Positions 24,611-33,907 of a stretch of DNA of 64,000 nt are shown here, piece after piece. The notes beneath the pieces were generated by a model. The model was not told where the DNA came from. It did not search any database and saw only the letters and a program-made list of their open reading frames with translations. Both the position numbers and the translations under genes were made by a program. This stretch comes from Thermomicrobiales bacterium (GTDB taxonomy: Bacteria; Chloroflexota; Chloroflexia; Thermomicrobiales; UBA6265), in assembly GCA_019637585.1 (NCBI GenBank), contig JAHBVL010000003.1, positions 491,225-555,224 of the forward strand. Reading direction: 5' to 3'. Within the stretch, counting starts at the first letter, position 1; each line of letters opens with the position of its first letter.

Positions 24611-25561
24611 ATGGGACGGTATCTCATACGGCGAATGCTGCTGCTCATCCCCGTCCTTTTCGGCGTGTCCTTGCTCGTTTTCGCCCTGATTCACGCCATT
24701 CCCGGCGATATCACCAACTTTGTCATCGGCACCGACACGCGCATCTCCGAAGAGCAGCGCGAGCTGGTCAAGAAGTCGTACGGACTCGACCAACCACTTC
24801 CGGTCCAGTACGCCAAGTGGATGGGGCACGTGCTGCAGGGAGACCTGGGCACCTCATTCCGCACCCGGCGCGATATCTGGGATGAGCTCTCGCTGCGATT
24901 GCCCGTCACCGCCCAGCTGGCCGTCATGGCCGCGGCATTCGCCATCTTGCTGGCAATTCCCATCGGCGTGCTGGCGGCCATCAAACGGAACTCACGAATC
25001 GACTACGCCGCCACTATAGGCACACTGATCGGCATTTCGCTGCCGAACTTCCTCCTGGCGACCATTCTGGTGCTCATCTTTTCCTATCACCTGAAATGGC
25101 TGCCTCCCATCGGCTATGTCCCTTTCCGGGAAGATCCGGTCGGCAATCTCAAAGTGATGCTCATGCCATCGGTCAGTCTGGCATTGCCGCTGACTGCCGT
25201 GCTAATGCGATACACCCGCTCGGCGGTCCTGGAAGCGCTCTCGCACGACCACGTCCGGGTGGCGCGAGCCAAGGGACTGGCCGGCCGCACGGTCATGTCC
25301 CGCCATGTGCTGAGAAATGCGTCGATTCCCATCATCACCGTGGTCGGCATTCAATTCGCCACCCTGCTGGGTGGCACCGTGATCATCGAGACGATCTTCG
25401 GACTGCCTGGTATCGGCCGGTATATCTACGAATCGATATCGACGCGCGACTACCCGGTTGTTCAGGGTGTGACGCTGGTGATGGCCACCATCTTCGTTCT
25501 GATCAGCCTGGTGGTCGACATCCTGTACGCATTCATGGATCCGCGGCTGCGGCACCGGTGA
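24611..25561 (+). CDS. Peptide/nickel-type ABC transporter permease (DppB type)
   Basis: A 316-residue inner-membrane protein with six helices. It has the DppB hallmarks: MGRYLIRRMLLLIPVLFGVS at the N-terminus, a periplasmic loop starting with YGLDQPLPVQYAKWM, and the EAA loop at HVRVARAKGLAGRTVMSRHV. The conserved GGTVIIETIFGLPGIGRYIYE segment is complete. It stands between the binding protein and the DppC-type permease, with which it is nearly contiguous. A weak GAGCGAG lies before the ATG. It would form one half of the transmembrane channel. Confidence 0.95.
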   Translation: MGRYLIRRMLLLIPVLFGVSLLVFALIHAIPGDITNFVIGTDTRISEEQRELVKKSYGLDQPLPVQYAKWMGHVLQGDLGTSFRTRRDIWDELSLRLPVTAQLAVMAAAFAILLAIPIGVLAAIKRNSRIDYAATIGTLIGISLPNFLLATILVLIFSYHLKWLPPIGYVPFREDPVGNLKVMLMPSVSLALPLTAVLMRYTRSAVLEALSHDHVRVARAKGLAGRTVMSRHVLRNASIPIITVVGIQFATLLGGTVIIETIFGLPGIGRYIYESISTRDYPVVQGVTLVMATIFVLISLVVDILYAFMDPRLRHR

Positions 25562-25564
25562 GCT

Positions 25565-26485
25565 ATGGCGCAGTCTGAAGCCACGTCGAATACGACTCCA
25601 CAGAACGCTCCGACCTTGGCGTCGATGAGCGGGGGCGAAGCTCGCGAATCGAAACGGCCCGGCGTCTGGGGCACGATCCGCAAACAGCGGCTGGCCATGA
25701 TTGGTCTGGTCATCGTGCTCTTTTTCGCCTTGCTGGCGTTCATCGGTCCGTCGCTTGCTCCGCATGGCGCGACGGAGCAATTCCCCCAGGTCCGGCTTCA
25801 ATCGCCAAGCCGGGACTACCCATTCGGCACCGATGAATTTGGCCGCGACATCTTCAGCCGGATTCTCTACGGCGCCAGAATCTCGTTTCAGGTCGGCATG
25901 ATCGTGGTTGGCATCGCCGGCACGGTCGGCGTGCTGCTGGGCATCATGGCCGGTTACCGGGGCGGCTGGACCGACAACATCATCGTCCTGCTCTCGGATG
26001 TGATCTTCGCTTTCCCGGCTGTGCTGCTGGCCATCGCCGTGATCACCATGCTCGGCAACAACCTGACCAACGCCATTCTGGCGATCTCGCTCGTCTACAT
26101 CCCGCCCTTCATTCGCATCGTCCGTGGCGCGACACTGACGGTCCGGAACACGGCATTCGTCGAAGCGGCTCAATCGATCGGCGCGTCGGCGCCTCGCATC
26201 ATGGGACGCCACATCTTCCCCAACATCACCGCGCCGTTGATCGTGCAGGCATCGATCAGCTTCGGCTTCGCCATCCTCTCCGAAGCCGGACTCTCCTTCC
26301 TCGGACTCGGCAACAAAGCCCCCGATCCATCCTGGGGCACCATGGTCAGCGGATCGTACGGCTACCTCCAGCTCGCCTGGTGGGGCGCCGTCATCCCCGG
26401 CATCGCCATCGCCCTCACCGTCCTGGGCTTCCAGCTCCTCGGGGATGGGTTGCGGGATGCATTGGATCCGAAGTTGCGGCGGTAG
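25565..26485 (+). CDS. Peptide/nickel-type ABC transporter permease (DppC type)
   Basis: A 306-residue inner-membrane protein beginning four bases after the DppB-type stop codon. After a polar N-terminal 30 residues it has the DppC landmarks HPFGTDEFGRDIFSRI-like (here YPFGTDEFGRDIFSRILYGA), the EAA loop near VEAAQSIGASAPRIMGRHIF and the final GLGNKAPDPSWGTMVS with QLLGDGLRDALDPKLR. These are the features of the second half-channel in peptide and nickel importers. The operon ends here without ATPase genes. Downstream is a 76-bp inverted-repeat element. Confidence 0.95.
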   Translation: MAQSEATSNTTPQNAPTLASMSGGEARESKRPGVWGTIRKQRLAMIGLVIVLFFALLAFIGPSLAPHGATEQFPQVRLQSPSRDYPFGTDEFGRDIFSRILYGARISFQVGMIVVGIAGTVGVLLGIMAGYRGGWTDNIIVLLSDVIFAFPAVLLAIAVITMLGNNLTNAILAISLVYIPPFIRIVRGATLTVRNTAFVEAAQSIGASAPRIMGRHIFPNITAPLIVQASISFGFAILSEAGLSFLGLGNKAPDPSWGTMVSGSYGYLQLAWWGAVIPGIAIALTVLGFQLLGDGLRDALDPKLRR

Positions 26486-26573
26486 TGCCCCTGGTTCCCT
26501 CTGACGGGCCGCGTTGTGCTTCCCCTGCTTCGATCGCGCATGCCATCCTGGATTGCACACGCTGCCTTTCCTC

Positions 26574-26649
26574 GTAGCTGCGGACCCCCGTGTCCGCTGG
26601 TCATCGGTGTGTCAGTCAAGATTTGGCAGACACGGGGGTCTGCAACTAC
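26574..26649. repeat. Inverted-repeat element, GTAGCTGCAGACCCCC family, copy A
   Basis: The left end reads GTAGCTGCGGACCCCCGTG. The right end, on the opposite strand, reads GTAGTTGCAGACCCCCGTG. These flank about 30 unrelated bases. Two more copies are at 32308-32406 and 37326-37470. The arms are strongly conserved and the centres differ in length. There is no coding capacity. Confidence 0.8.
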
Positions 26650-26679
26650 CGCCGTTGATTGCGTTTCCAGACAGTCGGG

Positions 26680-27456
26680 CTAGTGGGTGGCCGTCACTGG
26701 GAGCGCTCCTCCCGGCTCGGCACCGATGATTCGCTCCAGAAACTGCCGGGTCCGGGGTTCGCGAGGATTGGTGAAGATCTCCTCCGGGGAACCAATCTCC
26801 AGAATCACGCCGGCATCGAGAAACGCGACCCGATCGGCGATCTGCCGGGCGAAGGCCATCTGGTGGGTTGCCAGGAGCATGGTCATGCCCAGGTGTTTCA
26901 ATTCCGCGATGATTTCCAGCACCTCGCCGACCATTTCCGGGTCGAGCGCCGACGTCACTTCATCGAGCAGCAAGACCTGCGGCTGCAGAGCCAGCGCCCG
27001 GATGATGGCCACCCGCTGCTGCTGACCTCCCGAGAGGCGGTCCGGATACTCACGGGCCTTGTCCACCAACCCAAACCGGTCGAGCAGCGCCAGTCCGGCT
27101 GATTCGGCCTCCGACCGCTTCACGCCCAGCACCTTGCGCGGCGCCAGCGTGACATTGTCGATCACGGTCATGTGCGGGAAGAGATTGAACGACTGAAAGA
27201 CCATCCCCACACGTTGCCTGATCCGGTTCAGGTTGGGCGCGTCGCTCGAGATCGGCATGCCGTCGAGCACGATCGCTCCGGCGTTGACCTCTTCCAGCAG
27301 ATTGATGCACCGCAACAATGTCGATTTGCCGCACCCGGAAGCGCCGATCAGACAGATCACCTCGTGCTCGGCGACGTCGAGATTGATATTGCGGAGCACC
27401 AGATTCTGGTCGTACGCCTTGTAGAGACCCCGAATGCTCAGAATAGGATCGCTCAC
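26680..27456 (-). CDS. Amino-acid ABC transporter ATP-binding protein (GlnQ/HisP type)
   Basis: A 258-residue ATPase. Walker A is GASGCGKST (residues 38-46), the Q-loop is VGMVFQSFNLFPHMTV, the signature is LSGGQQQR, Walker B is VLLLDEVTSALD, and the switch His is in LLATHQM. The start is GTG at 27456, with GGGAGG upstream, and it overlaps the permease stop (GTGTGA). It energises uptake of a polar amino acid together with the permease and the binding protein encoded divergently at 28703. A long open frame upstream of the start is a shadow of the permease gene. Confidence 0.95.
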   Translation of the reverse strand: MSDPILSIRGLYKAYDQNLVLRNINLDVAEHEVICLIGASGCGKSTLLRCINLLEEVNAGAIVLDGMPISSDAPNLNRIRQRVGMVFQSFNLFPHMTVIDNVTLAPRKVLGVKRSEAESAGLALLDRFGLVDKAREYPDRLSGGQQQRVAIIRALALQPQVLLLDEVTSALDPEMVGEVLEIIAELKHLGMTMLLATHQMAFARQIADRVAFLDAGVILEIGSPEEIFTNPREPRTRQFLERIIGAEPGGALPVTATH

Positions 27457-28334
27457 ACCGCTCCTCCCATCGACCGCCGCTCCTCGCTCCGATTGAGCAG
27501 ATAGTCGGTGAATCTGGCCAGCGGAATCGTGATCGAGATGAACAACAGTCCGGCAACCACATAGCTGGTGTAGTTGAAATGGAGGCTGCCATAGATCTGC
27601 GCCTGCCGGGTCGCTTCCAGGGGTCCGAGCACTGAAATGAGCGCGGTCTCTTTCTGCAATCCCACAAATCCACTCAAAGTCGGGGGAATCACCCGCCGAA
27701 TCGCTTGCGGCAGCACGACATAGCGCATCGCCTGGGTACTGGAAAGCCCCAGAGCGCGAGCTGCGGCCCGCTGGCTGCCATGCACGGTACCGATACCCGC
27801 CCGAAAGGTCTCTGCCTGATAGGCCGACGAGCTCAGAATAATGGCCACCGTTCCCCAGACCAGCGGCGTATTCGGAATTCCGTCGATCCGCAACGCGGGC
27901 ACCCCGAACCCGAGCGTCAGGATGACCAGGAGCACCGGAGCGCCCCGGAAGAGGTCGGTGTAGACCACGGCGAAAGCCCGCAGCGGAAAGAGCGCCGGAC
28001 CACGCGACGCCCGGATCACCGCCAGCAGGAGTCCGATCCCGAGAATGATCGGCTCGGCGATCATGAAGATTTTGATGTTGAGCTTGAATCCGTCCCAGAT
28101 CTTCGGAAACGAGGCCCGGAAGTGCTCCCAATTGAAAAACGACCGTTGCACCGATTCCCATCCTTCGGTGCCGCTGATCAGCCAGGCCAATCCACCAAAA
28201 ACGACGATGCTGCTCAACAGCGCAATCAGCGCCGAGCGAACCAGCGCGGGGTCGCGCCACATTGCCTGCGGCGTGAGCATCTCAGCGATCTGCGCATCAT
28301 TCAGCGCCTGAGCAGGCGGAGGAAGTGCCGACAT
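27453..28334 (-). CDS. Amino-acid ABC transporter permease (HisM/GlnP type)
   Basis: A 293-residue inner-membrane protein. After a soluble N-terminus it has the amino-acid permease core: FKLNIKIFMIAEPIILGIGLLLAVIR, VYTDLFRGAPVLLVILTLGFG, and the EAA loop GSQRAAARALGLSSTQAMRYVVLPQAIR. The ATG at 28334 follows GAGAGG; an earlier start would add residues encoded in repeat-like sequence. Its stop overlaps the ATPase start by two bases. Only one permease gene is present, so the channel is probably a homodimer, as in some glutamine importers. Confidence 0.92.
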   Translation of the reverse strand: MSALPPPAQALNDAQIAEMLTPQAMWRDPALVRSALIALLSSIVVFGGLAWLISGTEGWESVQRSFFNWEHFRASFPKIWDGFKLNIKIFMIAEPIILGIGLLLAVIRASRGPALFPLRAFAVVYTDLFRGAPVLLVILTLGFGVPALRIDGIPNTPLVWGTVAIILSSSAYQAETFRAGIGTVHGSQRAAARALGLSSTQAMRYVVLPQAIRRVIPPTLSGFVGLQKETALISVLGPLEATRQAQIYGSLHFNYTSYVVAGLLFISITIPLARFTDYLLNRSEERRSMGGAV

Positions 28335-28702
28335 CCAGGTTGCCTCTCGTTCGTTGTTGTTCGCATTCCGAGGTCCGGAAGAACCGGTGGAATGGTAGCG
28401 AATTGGGGGATAGTGCATAGTGCATGGTTCATAGTGCATCGGAAGAGCGGAGTCCGAGGTCCGAGGTCCGAGGTCCGAAGCGTCCCCGGGCCACAGGTGC
28501 CCGAACTACGGTTGCCCCCTGGCCGTCTTCCCGTCTGGCCGCCTCTCCTCTCCGCCTCTCCGCCTCTGTCAATTGCCACTTCTTGATCCACAACTCCCTT
28601 TAAGCGTACCCTTCCGCCAGGAACCAATTGCAGCCCCGGCTGCGACCTGTCAGAATCATTTGCAGGATTCTGGTCAATTGCCGTTATCACGAGGAGAGGA
28701 CC
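28335..28702. other. Divergent intergenic region of the amino-acid importer, with short tandem repeats
   Basis: 368 bases separate the permease from the binding-protein gene. The segment around 28410-28440 repeats CATAGTGCAT. About 28451-28480 holds four GTCCGAG heptamers. About 28520-28570 holds a run of CCGTCT and CGCCTCTC units similar to the tract at the window end. Promoters for both directions must lie here, but I see no clear boxes. Confidence 0.55.
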
Positions 28703-29566
28703 ATGGTCAACCGTCGTCAGTTCATGGGCCGGTCTGCAGCCATCGCGGCGGCGCTGGCCGCCACGCCACGGCTCACCGCTCTGGCCCAGGCAACGCCTGA
28801 GGCTTCGCCGACCGCGCCCTTGTTCGATATCGCCGAGCTGCCGCTGCGCAGCGAGGGCAAGCTCACGATTCACACCGATCAGCCTCTCTACCCGCCATGG
28901 TTCATCGACAACGACCCGACCAACGGGGAGGGGTTCGAAGGCGCATTGGCCAATGCCCTGGCCGCCCGCATGGGATTCGCTCCCGACCAGATCGAATGGG
29001 GATACACCTCGTTCAATGCCTCCTATGCTCCCGGTCCGAAACCGTTCGACTTCTACATGACCGAAGTCAGCATCACCGAAGCACGCAGGGAAGCGGTCGA
29101 TTTCAGCGACCCCTACTACAAGTCGCCCCTGACGGTGATCGCCAAAGAGGGCTCTCCCGTTCTCGAAGCCAAAACGCTCGCGGATTTGAGCCAGTTCTCC
29201 TTTTCCGCGCAGGTCGGCACTCTCTACTATCAGGCGATCGTCGACGACATCCAGCCGACCAGCGATGTCCTCGTTCTGGACACCACAGCCGACGCCATGC
29301 AGCAGCTGGTGAACGGCGTGGTCGATGCCTCGGTGGCCGATCTCGAATCAGCCCAGTTCATGACCGGTATTCAGTTCGAGGGTCTGGTCATCGCGGGCGT
29401 GCTGCCCAACAACCCGGGCGAGGGCATGGGCGCGGTTTTCGAAAAGGGAAGCGAGCTGGTTCCCTTCTTCAATGAAGCGCTGGCTTCGCTGAAGGACGAT
29501 GGCACCCATCAGGACATCGTCGAGGCGTGGCTGACACAGCCGGGCGAATTGCTCAACTACACCTAG
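28703..29566 (+). CDS. Amino-acid ABC transporter substrate-binding protein
   Basis: A 287-residue family 3 binding protein. It has a twin-arginine-like leader (NRRQFMGRSAAIAAALA), then a mature start ALAQATPEASPTAPL. The ligand pocket pattern is intact: LTIHTDQPLYPPWFI, GFEGALANALAARMGF, and MTEVSITEARREAVDFSDPYY. GAGGAGAGG precedes the ATG at 28703. The permease and ATPase are divergently transcribed from the shared upstream region. The ligand is probably a polar amino acid; which one is not readable. A small hairpin separates its end from the convergent next gene. Confidence 0.93.
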   Translation: MVNRRQFMGRSAAIAAALAATPRLTALAQATPEASPTAPLFDIAELPLRSEGKLTIHTDQPLYPPWFIDNDPTNGEGFEGALANALAARMGFAPDQIEWGYTSFNASYAPGPKPFDFYMTEVSITEARREAVDFSDPYYKSPLTVIAKEGSPVLEAKTLADLSQFSFSAQVGTLYYQAIVDDIQPTSDVLVLDTTADAMQQLVNGVVDASVADLESAQFMTGIQFEGLVIAGVLPNNPGEGMGAVFEKGSELVPFFNEALASLKDDGTHQDIVEAWLTQPGELLNYT

Positions 29567-29572
29567 GTCAGG

Positions 29573-29588
29573 CGAGGCAGACCTCGCT
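29573..29588. terminator. Short hairpin between convergent genes
   Basis: GCGAGG, CAGA, CCTCGC form a perfect 6-base stem in the 20 bases between the amino-acid-binding protein stop and the stop of the minus-strand propeller gene. It may act as a bidirectional terminator, but it has no T-run. Confidence 0.4.
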
Positions 29589-31050
29589 AGCCCTTGATCA
29601 CAAGCTCGACCCGGACGAACCCAATCGTCCGGGTTTCCATTTCCTGCACCGGCAACCAGAAAGCGCCTTCCGCCTCTTCGGCAGGGCCAAGCACCGTCAG
29701 CAGCACCCCCGCATCGAGAAGACCGACCGCCGGCGAAAGTCCCGTCGGCGCCGCGTGCAGCGGAACGCCGTTCGACGCCACAATCGCCCGGTCCCCAGCC
29801 TCGAACTCCGCGCTGGCGACTGCCGGCGGGCTGGCGGACGGTTCAGGACCTTCCGCAACGATCGGCGATTCGCGTGGCGGCACCTCCAGCAGCGTTCCCG
29901 AGTGAATATCGGATGCAACAAAGATGCGGCCGGAAGCGGTCCAGCTGGGACCAATGGTCGGTTCGACAGAGACCACAGCGGAGAGACTCTCGACAAGCTG
30001 TGTCGCGTCGCCAGACTCGATGGCGACTTCCCACAGCTGGAAGTTGGGCGTTGTTCGCCTGGTGCCAATCAGGAGCGATTCGCCGTCGGGTGAGATTGCC
30101 GCCGCAGCCACGAAACCAAGTTCATCTTCGGCTTCTCCCGGCGGATTGAGCGGTTCGAGCTCCAGCGTTTCGAGATCGAACAACCAGAAGATCGGATCGA
30201 ACGCGCCCAGCGTCACAGCGGCGGTTGGATAGAAGACGAGCATCTTGTCCCCAGCGGGACTGATCTCGGTGATCGCCGGCGCGCCAAAATCGGGCGAGAA
30301 CCCGAGAAGTTGCTCGGACGTGCCTGTCGCGGCGTCGAAGCGATAGATGCCGGTCGAGGGATCGCTGCGCTGGACCGGCGTCAGAACGTAGTAGAGCACG
30401 CTTCCGTCCGTCGACCATCGCATCGGGAAGAAAGCGACACCGATCGCTTCCGGAGATACGTTCAGCAGCACCTCTGGTTCCCCACCGGCGGATGGAATGG
30501 TGACGATGTCGTTGCCGGCTCGTTCACCATTGGCGAATGTGGTTCGCGAGAAGGTGATGGACTCGCTATCCGGGCTCCAGGCGGGAGCAACATCGAAATA
30601 GAACGTCGTGCCTGCCATCTTCTCGGGATTGCCAATGGAGAGGTTGTCGTTGAATCCATCATCAGTCAGATTCGTCAACTCGCCGGTCAGCGCATCGACC
30701 ACCCAGAGATCGCCGTCTCTCAGGATCCGAAACGAATCTTCCGTGAGAACCAGACGTGTGCTATCGGGAGACCAGGAGACGTCGCCGACACGCAGTCCTG
30801 CGTCCAGTGGCTCCAGATCGACGCACATCTGCTGCGCCATCGACGGCACCTGATAGGTGCACAACTCGATACGGTTGGCGGCAGCGATGAGATTGCCGTC
30901 TGGAGAGAGCCCCAACGGCATCAGGTTGTCGAACAAGATCGACTGCTGACTGAGCACAGGCGATGCATCCTGCGCGTCTTCAACGCCCACGCCACCCCAG
31001 ACGAGAGCGAATGCGAACGCCAACCGCAGCACACTTTTCAGACGATTCAC
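29587..31050 (-). CDS. Secreted TolB-like beta-propeller protein with C-terminal SH3-like domain
   Basis: A 487-residue exported protein. The GTG at 31050 follows GGGAGG and opens a signal peptide (LRLAFAFALVWGGVGV). At least five blades carry the WD40-like TolB pattern, for example GDVSWSPDSTRLVLTED, APAWSPDSESITFSRTT, and ISPDGESLLIGTRR. The last 75 residues (GDRAIVASNGVPLHAAP through FVRVELVIKG) look like a bacterial SH3 domain, which often binds cell-wall peptides. It may be a surface scaffold or sensor. There is no catalytic motif, and I cannot name a partner. Confidence 0.75.
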   Translation of the reverse strand: MNRLKSVLRLAFAFALVWGGVGVEDAQDASPVLSQQSILFDNLMPLGLSPDGNLIAAANRIELCTYQVPSMAQQMCVDLEPLDAGLRVGDVSWSPDSTRLVLTEDSFRILRDGDLWVVDALTGELTNLTDDGFNDNLSIGNPEKMAGTTFYFDVAPAWSPDSESITFSRTTFANGERAGNDIVTIPSAGGEPEVLLNVSPEAIGVAFFPMRWSTDGSVLYYVLTPVQRSDPSTGIYRFDAATGTSEQLLGFSPDFGAPAITEISPAGDKMLVFYPTAAVTLGAFDPIFWLFDLETLELEPLNPPGEAEDELGFVAAAAISPDGESLLIGTRRTTPNFQLWEVAIESGDATQLVESLSAVVSVEPTIGPSWTASGRIFVASDIHSGTLLEVPPRESPIVAEGPEPSASPPAVASAEFEAGDRAIVASNGVPLHAAPTGLSPAVGLLDAGVLLTVLGPAEEAEGAFWLPVQEMETRTIGFVRVELVIKG

Positions 31051-31208
31051 AGGCAGATCCTCCCGATCGCGATTGCTTCGTTCCATCTTACCCGCGCGGT
31101 GCAATTGGCATCCCACCAGGAGTCCGTCGAACCTGCACGCGAGTCGCGGACGGTAGTACGCTTGCGCGGGACAAACGGGGCTAGTCGCCGGACTTGCGCA
31201 ACACCACC

Positions 31209-32219
31209 ATGAGCACTCCACAACAGAACGAATCCGAAAAGAAGGAACGGCGCGAGCGCTGGGTCAAGCGCCTGGCGGTCGCGGCGACGATCGGCATGTT
31301 CATCGTGCTGATGATGGGGTCCACGGTGACCAGCACCGGATCGGGCGAAGGCTGTGGACGGTCGTGGCCACTCTGTCAGGGGAAGTTCATCCCCTCCTAT
31401 GCGGTGGAAACGGCAATTGAATTCAGTCACCGCCTCGTCACCGCCATTGAAGGACTGCTCATCGCCGCAACCGCGATCGGCGCCGTGCTGATCCGTCGAG
31501 GAAGCCGCGAGGTCAGGATCTACGTCGCGGTGATGGTCGGCACATTGCTGCTGCAGTCAGGTCTGGGCGCTGCCGCGGTCATGTGGCCACAGAGTCCGCA
31601 AATCATGGCCGCCCATTTCGGCATTTCGATGACATGTTTCGCGGCGGTTTTTCTCCTGACCCGGCTTCTCTATGAGGACCCTGCACGGGAGGATCCGCTC
31701 GTTGCCGAATCGCGAGCCCACCCGCTCCCCTCCTGGTTCCACCGGGGAGCCTGGGCCATGCTGGTTGGGTCGATCGTGGTGGCGTACGTGGGAGCCTACA
31801 TGCGGCATTCCGGCAACGAAATGGCATGTTATGAGTGGCCGCGTTGCGACACCGGCTTTGTGCCGGAGATGGACAGTCCAGCCGGCATCGCCTTCACCCA
31901 CCGCTTCCTGGCCCTGGCGTTGATGATCCTGGTCTATCTCCTCACCTGGGCCATCTGGAAGATGCAGCCGCACTACCGCTCCATCCTGGTCATTCTCGCT
32001 GGCGCGTCGATCACCATCACCATGCAGGCCCTGGCGGGAGGCGCTGTGGTCCTGACTCGACTCGACATCTGGGCCACACTGGCCCATGCCGCATTGATGG
32101 CCTGGTTCTTCGTCTTCGTCACCGACACCTGCCGCCAGGTCCTCAAAACCCGCCATGCCCCCGACCACCCCCAATCTGTTCTCGTCCCCCACCCTTCCGG
32201 TAGCCCGGGCGCCGATTAG
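31209..32219 (+). CDS. ctaA: Heme A synthase (COX15/CtaA)
   Basis: A 336-residue protein with eight helices in two four-helix halves. The heme-binding His positions are visible in EFSHRLVTAIEG, AAHFGISM, FTHRFLALAL and LAHAALMA. The conserved Glu before the first His is in AIEFSHR. Two extracytoplasmic loops hold Cys pairs: CGRSWPLC (Cys49 and Cys56) and CYEWPRC, as in Bacillus-type CtaA. It oxidises heme O to heme A for the caa3 oxidase encoded at 37.6-43.8 kb. No ctaB gene is in the window. The ATG at 31209 has no good ribosome-binding site; a TTG at 31194 is the alternative. Confidence 0.93.
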   Translation: MSTPQQNESEKKERRERWVKRLAVAATIGMFIVLMMGSTVTSTGSGEGCGRSWPLCQGKFIPSYAVETAIEFSHRLVTAIEGLLIAATAIGAVLIRRGSREVRIYVAVMVGTLLLQSGLGAAAVMWPQSPQIMAAHFGISMTCFAAVFLLTRLLYEDPAREDPLVAESRAHPLPSWFHRGAWAMLVGSIVVAYVGAYMRHSGNEMACYEWPRCDTGFVPEMDSPAGIAFTHRFLALALMILVYLLTWAIWKMQPHYRSILVILAGASITITMQALAGGAVVLTRLDIWATLAHAALMAWFFVFVTDTCRQVLKTRHAPDHPQSVLVPHPSGSPGAD

Positions 32220-32307
32220 AGCTGTCCCCGGCATCATCCATCACCCTGCCCGCGTTTGGCTCTCTCCCGGAATGACCTGAGTCCTTGACCAACACCGTTC
32301 TCCCCTT

Positions 32308-32406
32308 GTAGCTGCAGACCCCCGTGTCTGCTTTCCCATGAGAAACGATGTCATGCGCTTGTCCACGCTTCCCACGAAAGGGGCAGACACGGGGGTCTGC
32401 AACTAC
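32308..32406. repeat. Inverted-repeat element, GTAGCTGCAGACCCCC family, copy B
   Basis: GTAGCTGCAGACCCCCGTGT at the left and its inverse (GGGGGTCTGCAACTAC) at the right enclose about 50 bases. The centre shares TTTCCCATGA with copy C. The rest of the 293-base gap between ctaA and the MFS gene shows no further feature. Confidence 0.85.
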
Positions 32407-32512
32407 TGGGTGGCGACGTGGGAGGCGACGGCCACAACGGGAGGAGGTTGCGGGCGTTGGGTCGCGGTACTATGCCTCCTACGATGTGGAGTCAGCCCTC
32501 GTCCGTCCATCT

Positions 32513-33784
32513 ATGAAACGATCGACAATCGCCCGGCCGACCGGAGGAATTGGCGCATCGCCCGAGGGGCTCGGACTGGCGATGGCGATGGTCTATTTCG
32601 TCGCAGTCAGTCTGCGGACGGGATTGATCGGCGTCGGACCGCTGCTTCCCGACATCACCGACGACCTCAGCCTCTCCAACACCAACGCCTCCCTCCTGGT
32701 CGCCCTCCCGCCGATCCTGATGGGGATCTTCGCCGTACCGGGCGGACGTCTGGCCGACATGCGAGGCGCCCGTCTGACCATCACGCTGGGCATGATCGTC
32801 GTCGTCCTCGGCGGGGGATTGCGCGCCGTCGCACCCGGTTTTCTGGTGCTGGTGCTGCTCACCATCCTCTTCGGCGCCGGAATCGGTATCTGTCAACCAG
32901 CAATGCCCCGTCTCGGGCGCAATCTGATGCCCACCCGCATGGGTATCGCCACCGGGATTTTCGCGGCGGGTTTCTTCACGGGAGCGGTCGTCGCGGCATC
33001 GGTCACCGGACCCCTCTTCCTGTCTGGCGACCGTGTCGACGACTGGCGATTGCCCTTGGGGTTCTGGGGGGCGCTCTCCGCTCTCACCCTGGCGGCCTGG
33101 CTCATTTCACTCCGCTTCTGGTCGGTACCGGCATCTCCCACCGTCGTGAGGAACACCGAGACATCCTCCACTCAGCCCGCCGGCAGCTGGAGTCCCTGGC
33201 GCGACCGTCCAACCTGGATCGTCGCGGCGATCTTCGGTGCACAGGGACTCGCTTACTACATCCTGGTGGCATGGCTCCCGTCGATTTACGAAGAACATGG
33301 CCTCAACGACAACCAGATCGCGATTCTTCTTGCCATATTCAACATGGCCACCTTTCCGGCCATGGTGGGACTGCCCATTCTGTCCGACCGGATCAAATCG
33401 AGACGCATCCCCACCCTGGCGGCATCGATCATCTTCCTGATTGCGACAACGGGACTGGCGCTTAATCCCACCGGTTCCCCCATGCAGTGGATCTGGCCCA
33501 TCGGCGCCGGATTTGGACTGGCTGGTCTCTTCGGCATGGGACTCCTCATGCCCGCCGACACGGCGAAAGAAGGAAAAACGGGCCAGACCGCGGGAATGGT
33601 GCTGGCGATCGGCTATGTTGCGTCGGGAATTGGCCCGGTCATCGCCGGAGCGATCGAAGACCTGACCGGATCGTTCGATCTGGCCCTCCAGCTAATTCCC
33701 TTCGTTGCCGTGGTGACGATCCTGCTCGCGTTCCGGGCGCCCCCTCCCCGCACCGTCGCGCCACGCCACATTTCCTCCTCGTAA
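32513..33784 (+). CDS. MFS transporter (CynX/NimT-like)
   Basis: A 423-residue inner-membrane protein with about twelve helices. The A-motif-like loop GGRLADMRGARLTITLG follows helix 2, and a second, GLPILSDRIKSRRIPTLAA, follows helix 8, as in major facilitator proteins. The pattern GVGPLLPDITDDLSLSNTNASLL resembles the CynX/NimT cyanate and nitroimidazole group. Substrate is unknown. The ATG at 32513 lacks a ribosome-binding site. The frame is open further upstream, but that part is encoded in an inverted-repeat element and is not expected to be translated. Confidence 0.85.
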   Translation: MKRSTIARPTGGIGASPEGLGLAMAMVYFVAVSLRTGLIGVGPLLPDITDDLSLSNTNASLLVALPPILMGIFAVPGGRLADMRGARLTITLGMIVVVLGGGLRAVAPGFLVLVLLTILFGAGIGICQPAMPRLGRNLMPTRMGIATGIFAAGFFTGAVVAASVTGPLFLSGDRVDDWRLPLGFWGALSALTLAAWLISLRFWSVPASPTVVRNTETSSTQPAGSWSPWRDRPTWIVAAIFGAQGLAYYILVAWLPSIYEEHGLNDNQIAILLAIFNMATFPAMVGLPILSDRIKSRRIPTLAASIIFLIATTGLALNPTGSPMQWIWPIGAGFGLAGLFGMGLLMPADTAKEGKTGQTAGMVLAIGYVASGIGPVIAGAIEDLTGSFDLALQLIPFVAVVTILLAFRAPPPRTVAPRHISSS

Positions 33785-33907
33785 CTCCCGTTTCGATGCG
33801 GAGTTGACACTCCTCAGCGGCGGACGCCATGCCACACGCATGGCCAGACGGGCCATACTGGGCATACGCACGGCGTAGCTCTGCATGCCAGAAAGGAGGT
33901 CAGCAAC

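Noticed and set aside
32348-32512. N-terminal extension of the MFS transporter
   Set aside because: The added residues are encoded partly by an inverted-repeat element and are not membrane-protein-like; the family start fits 32513.
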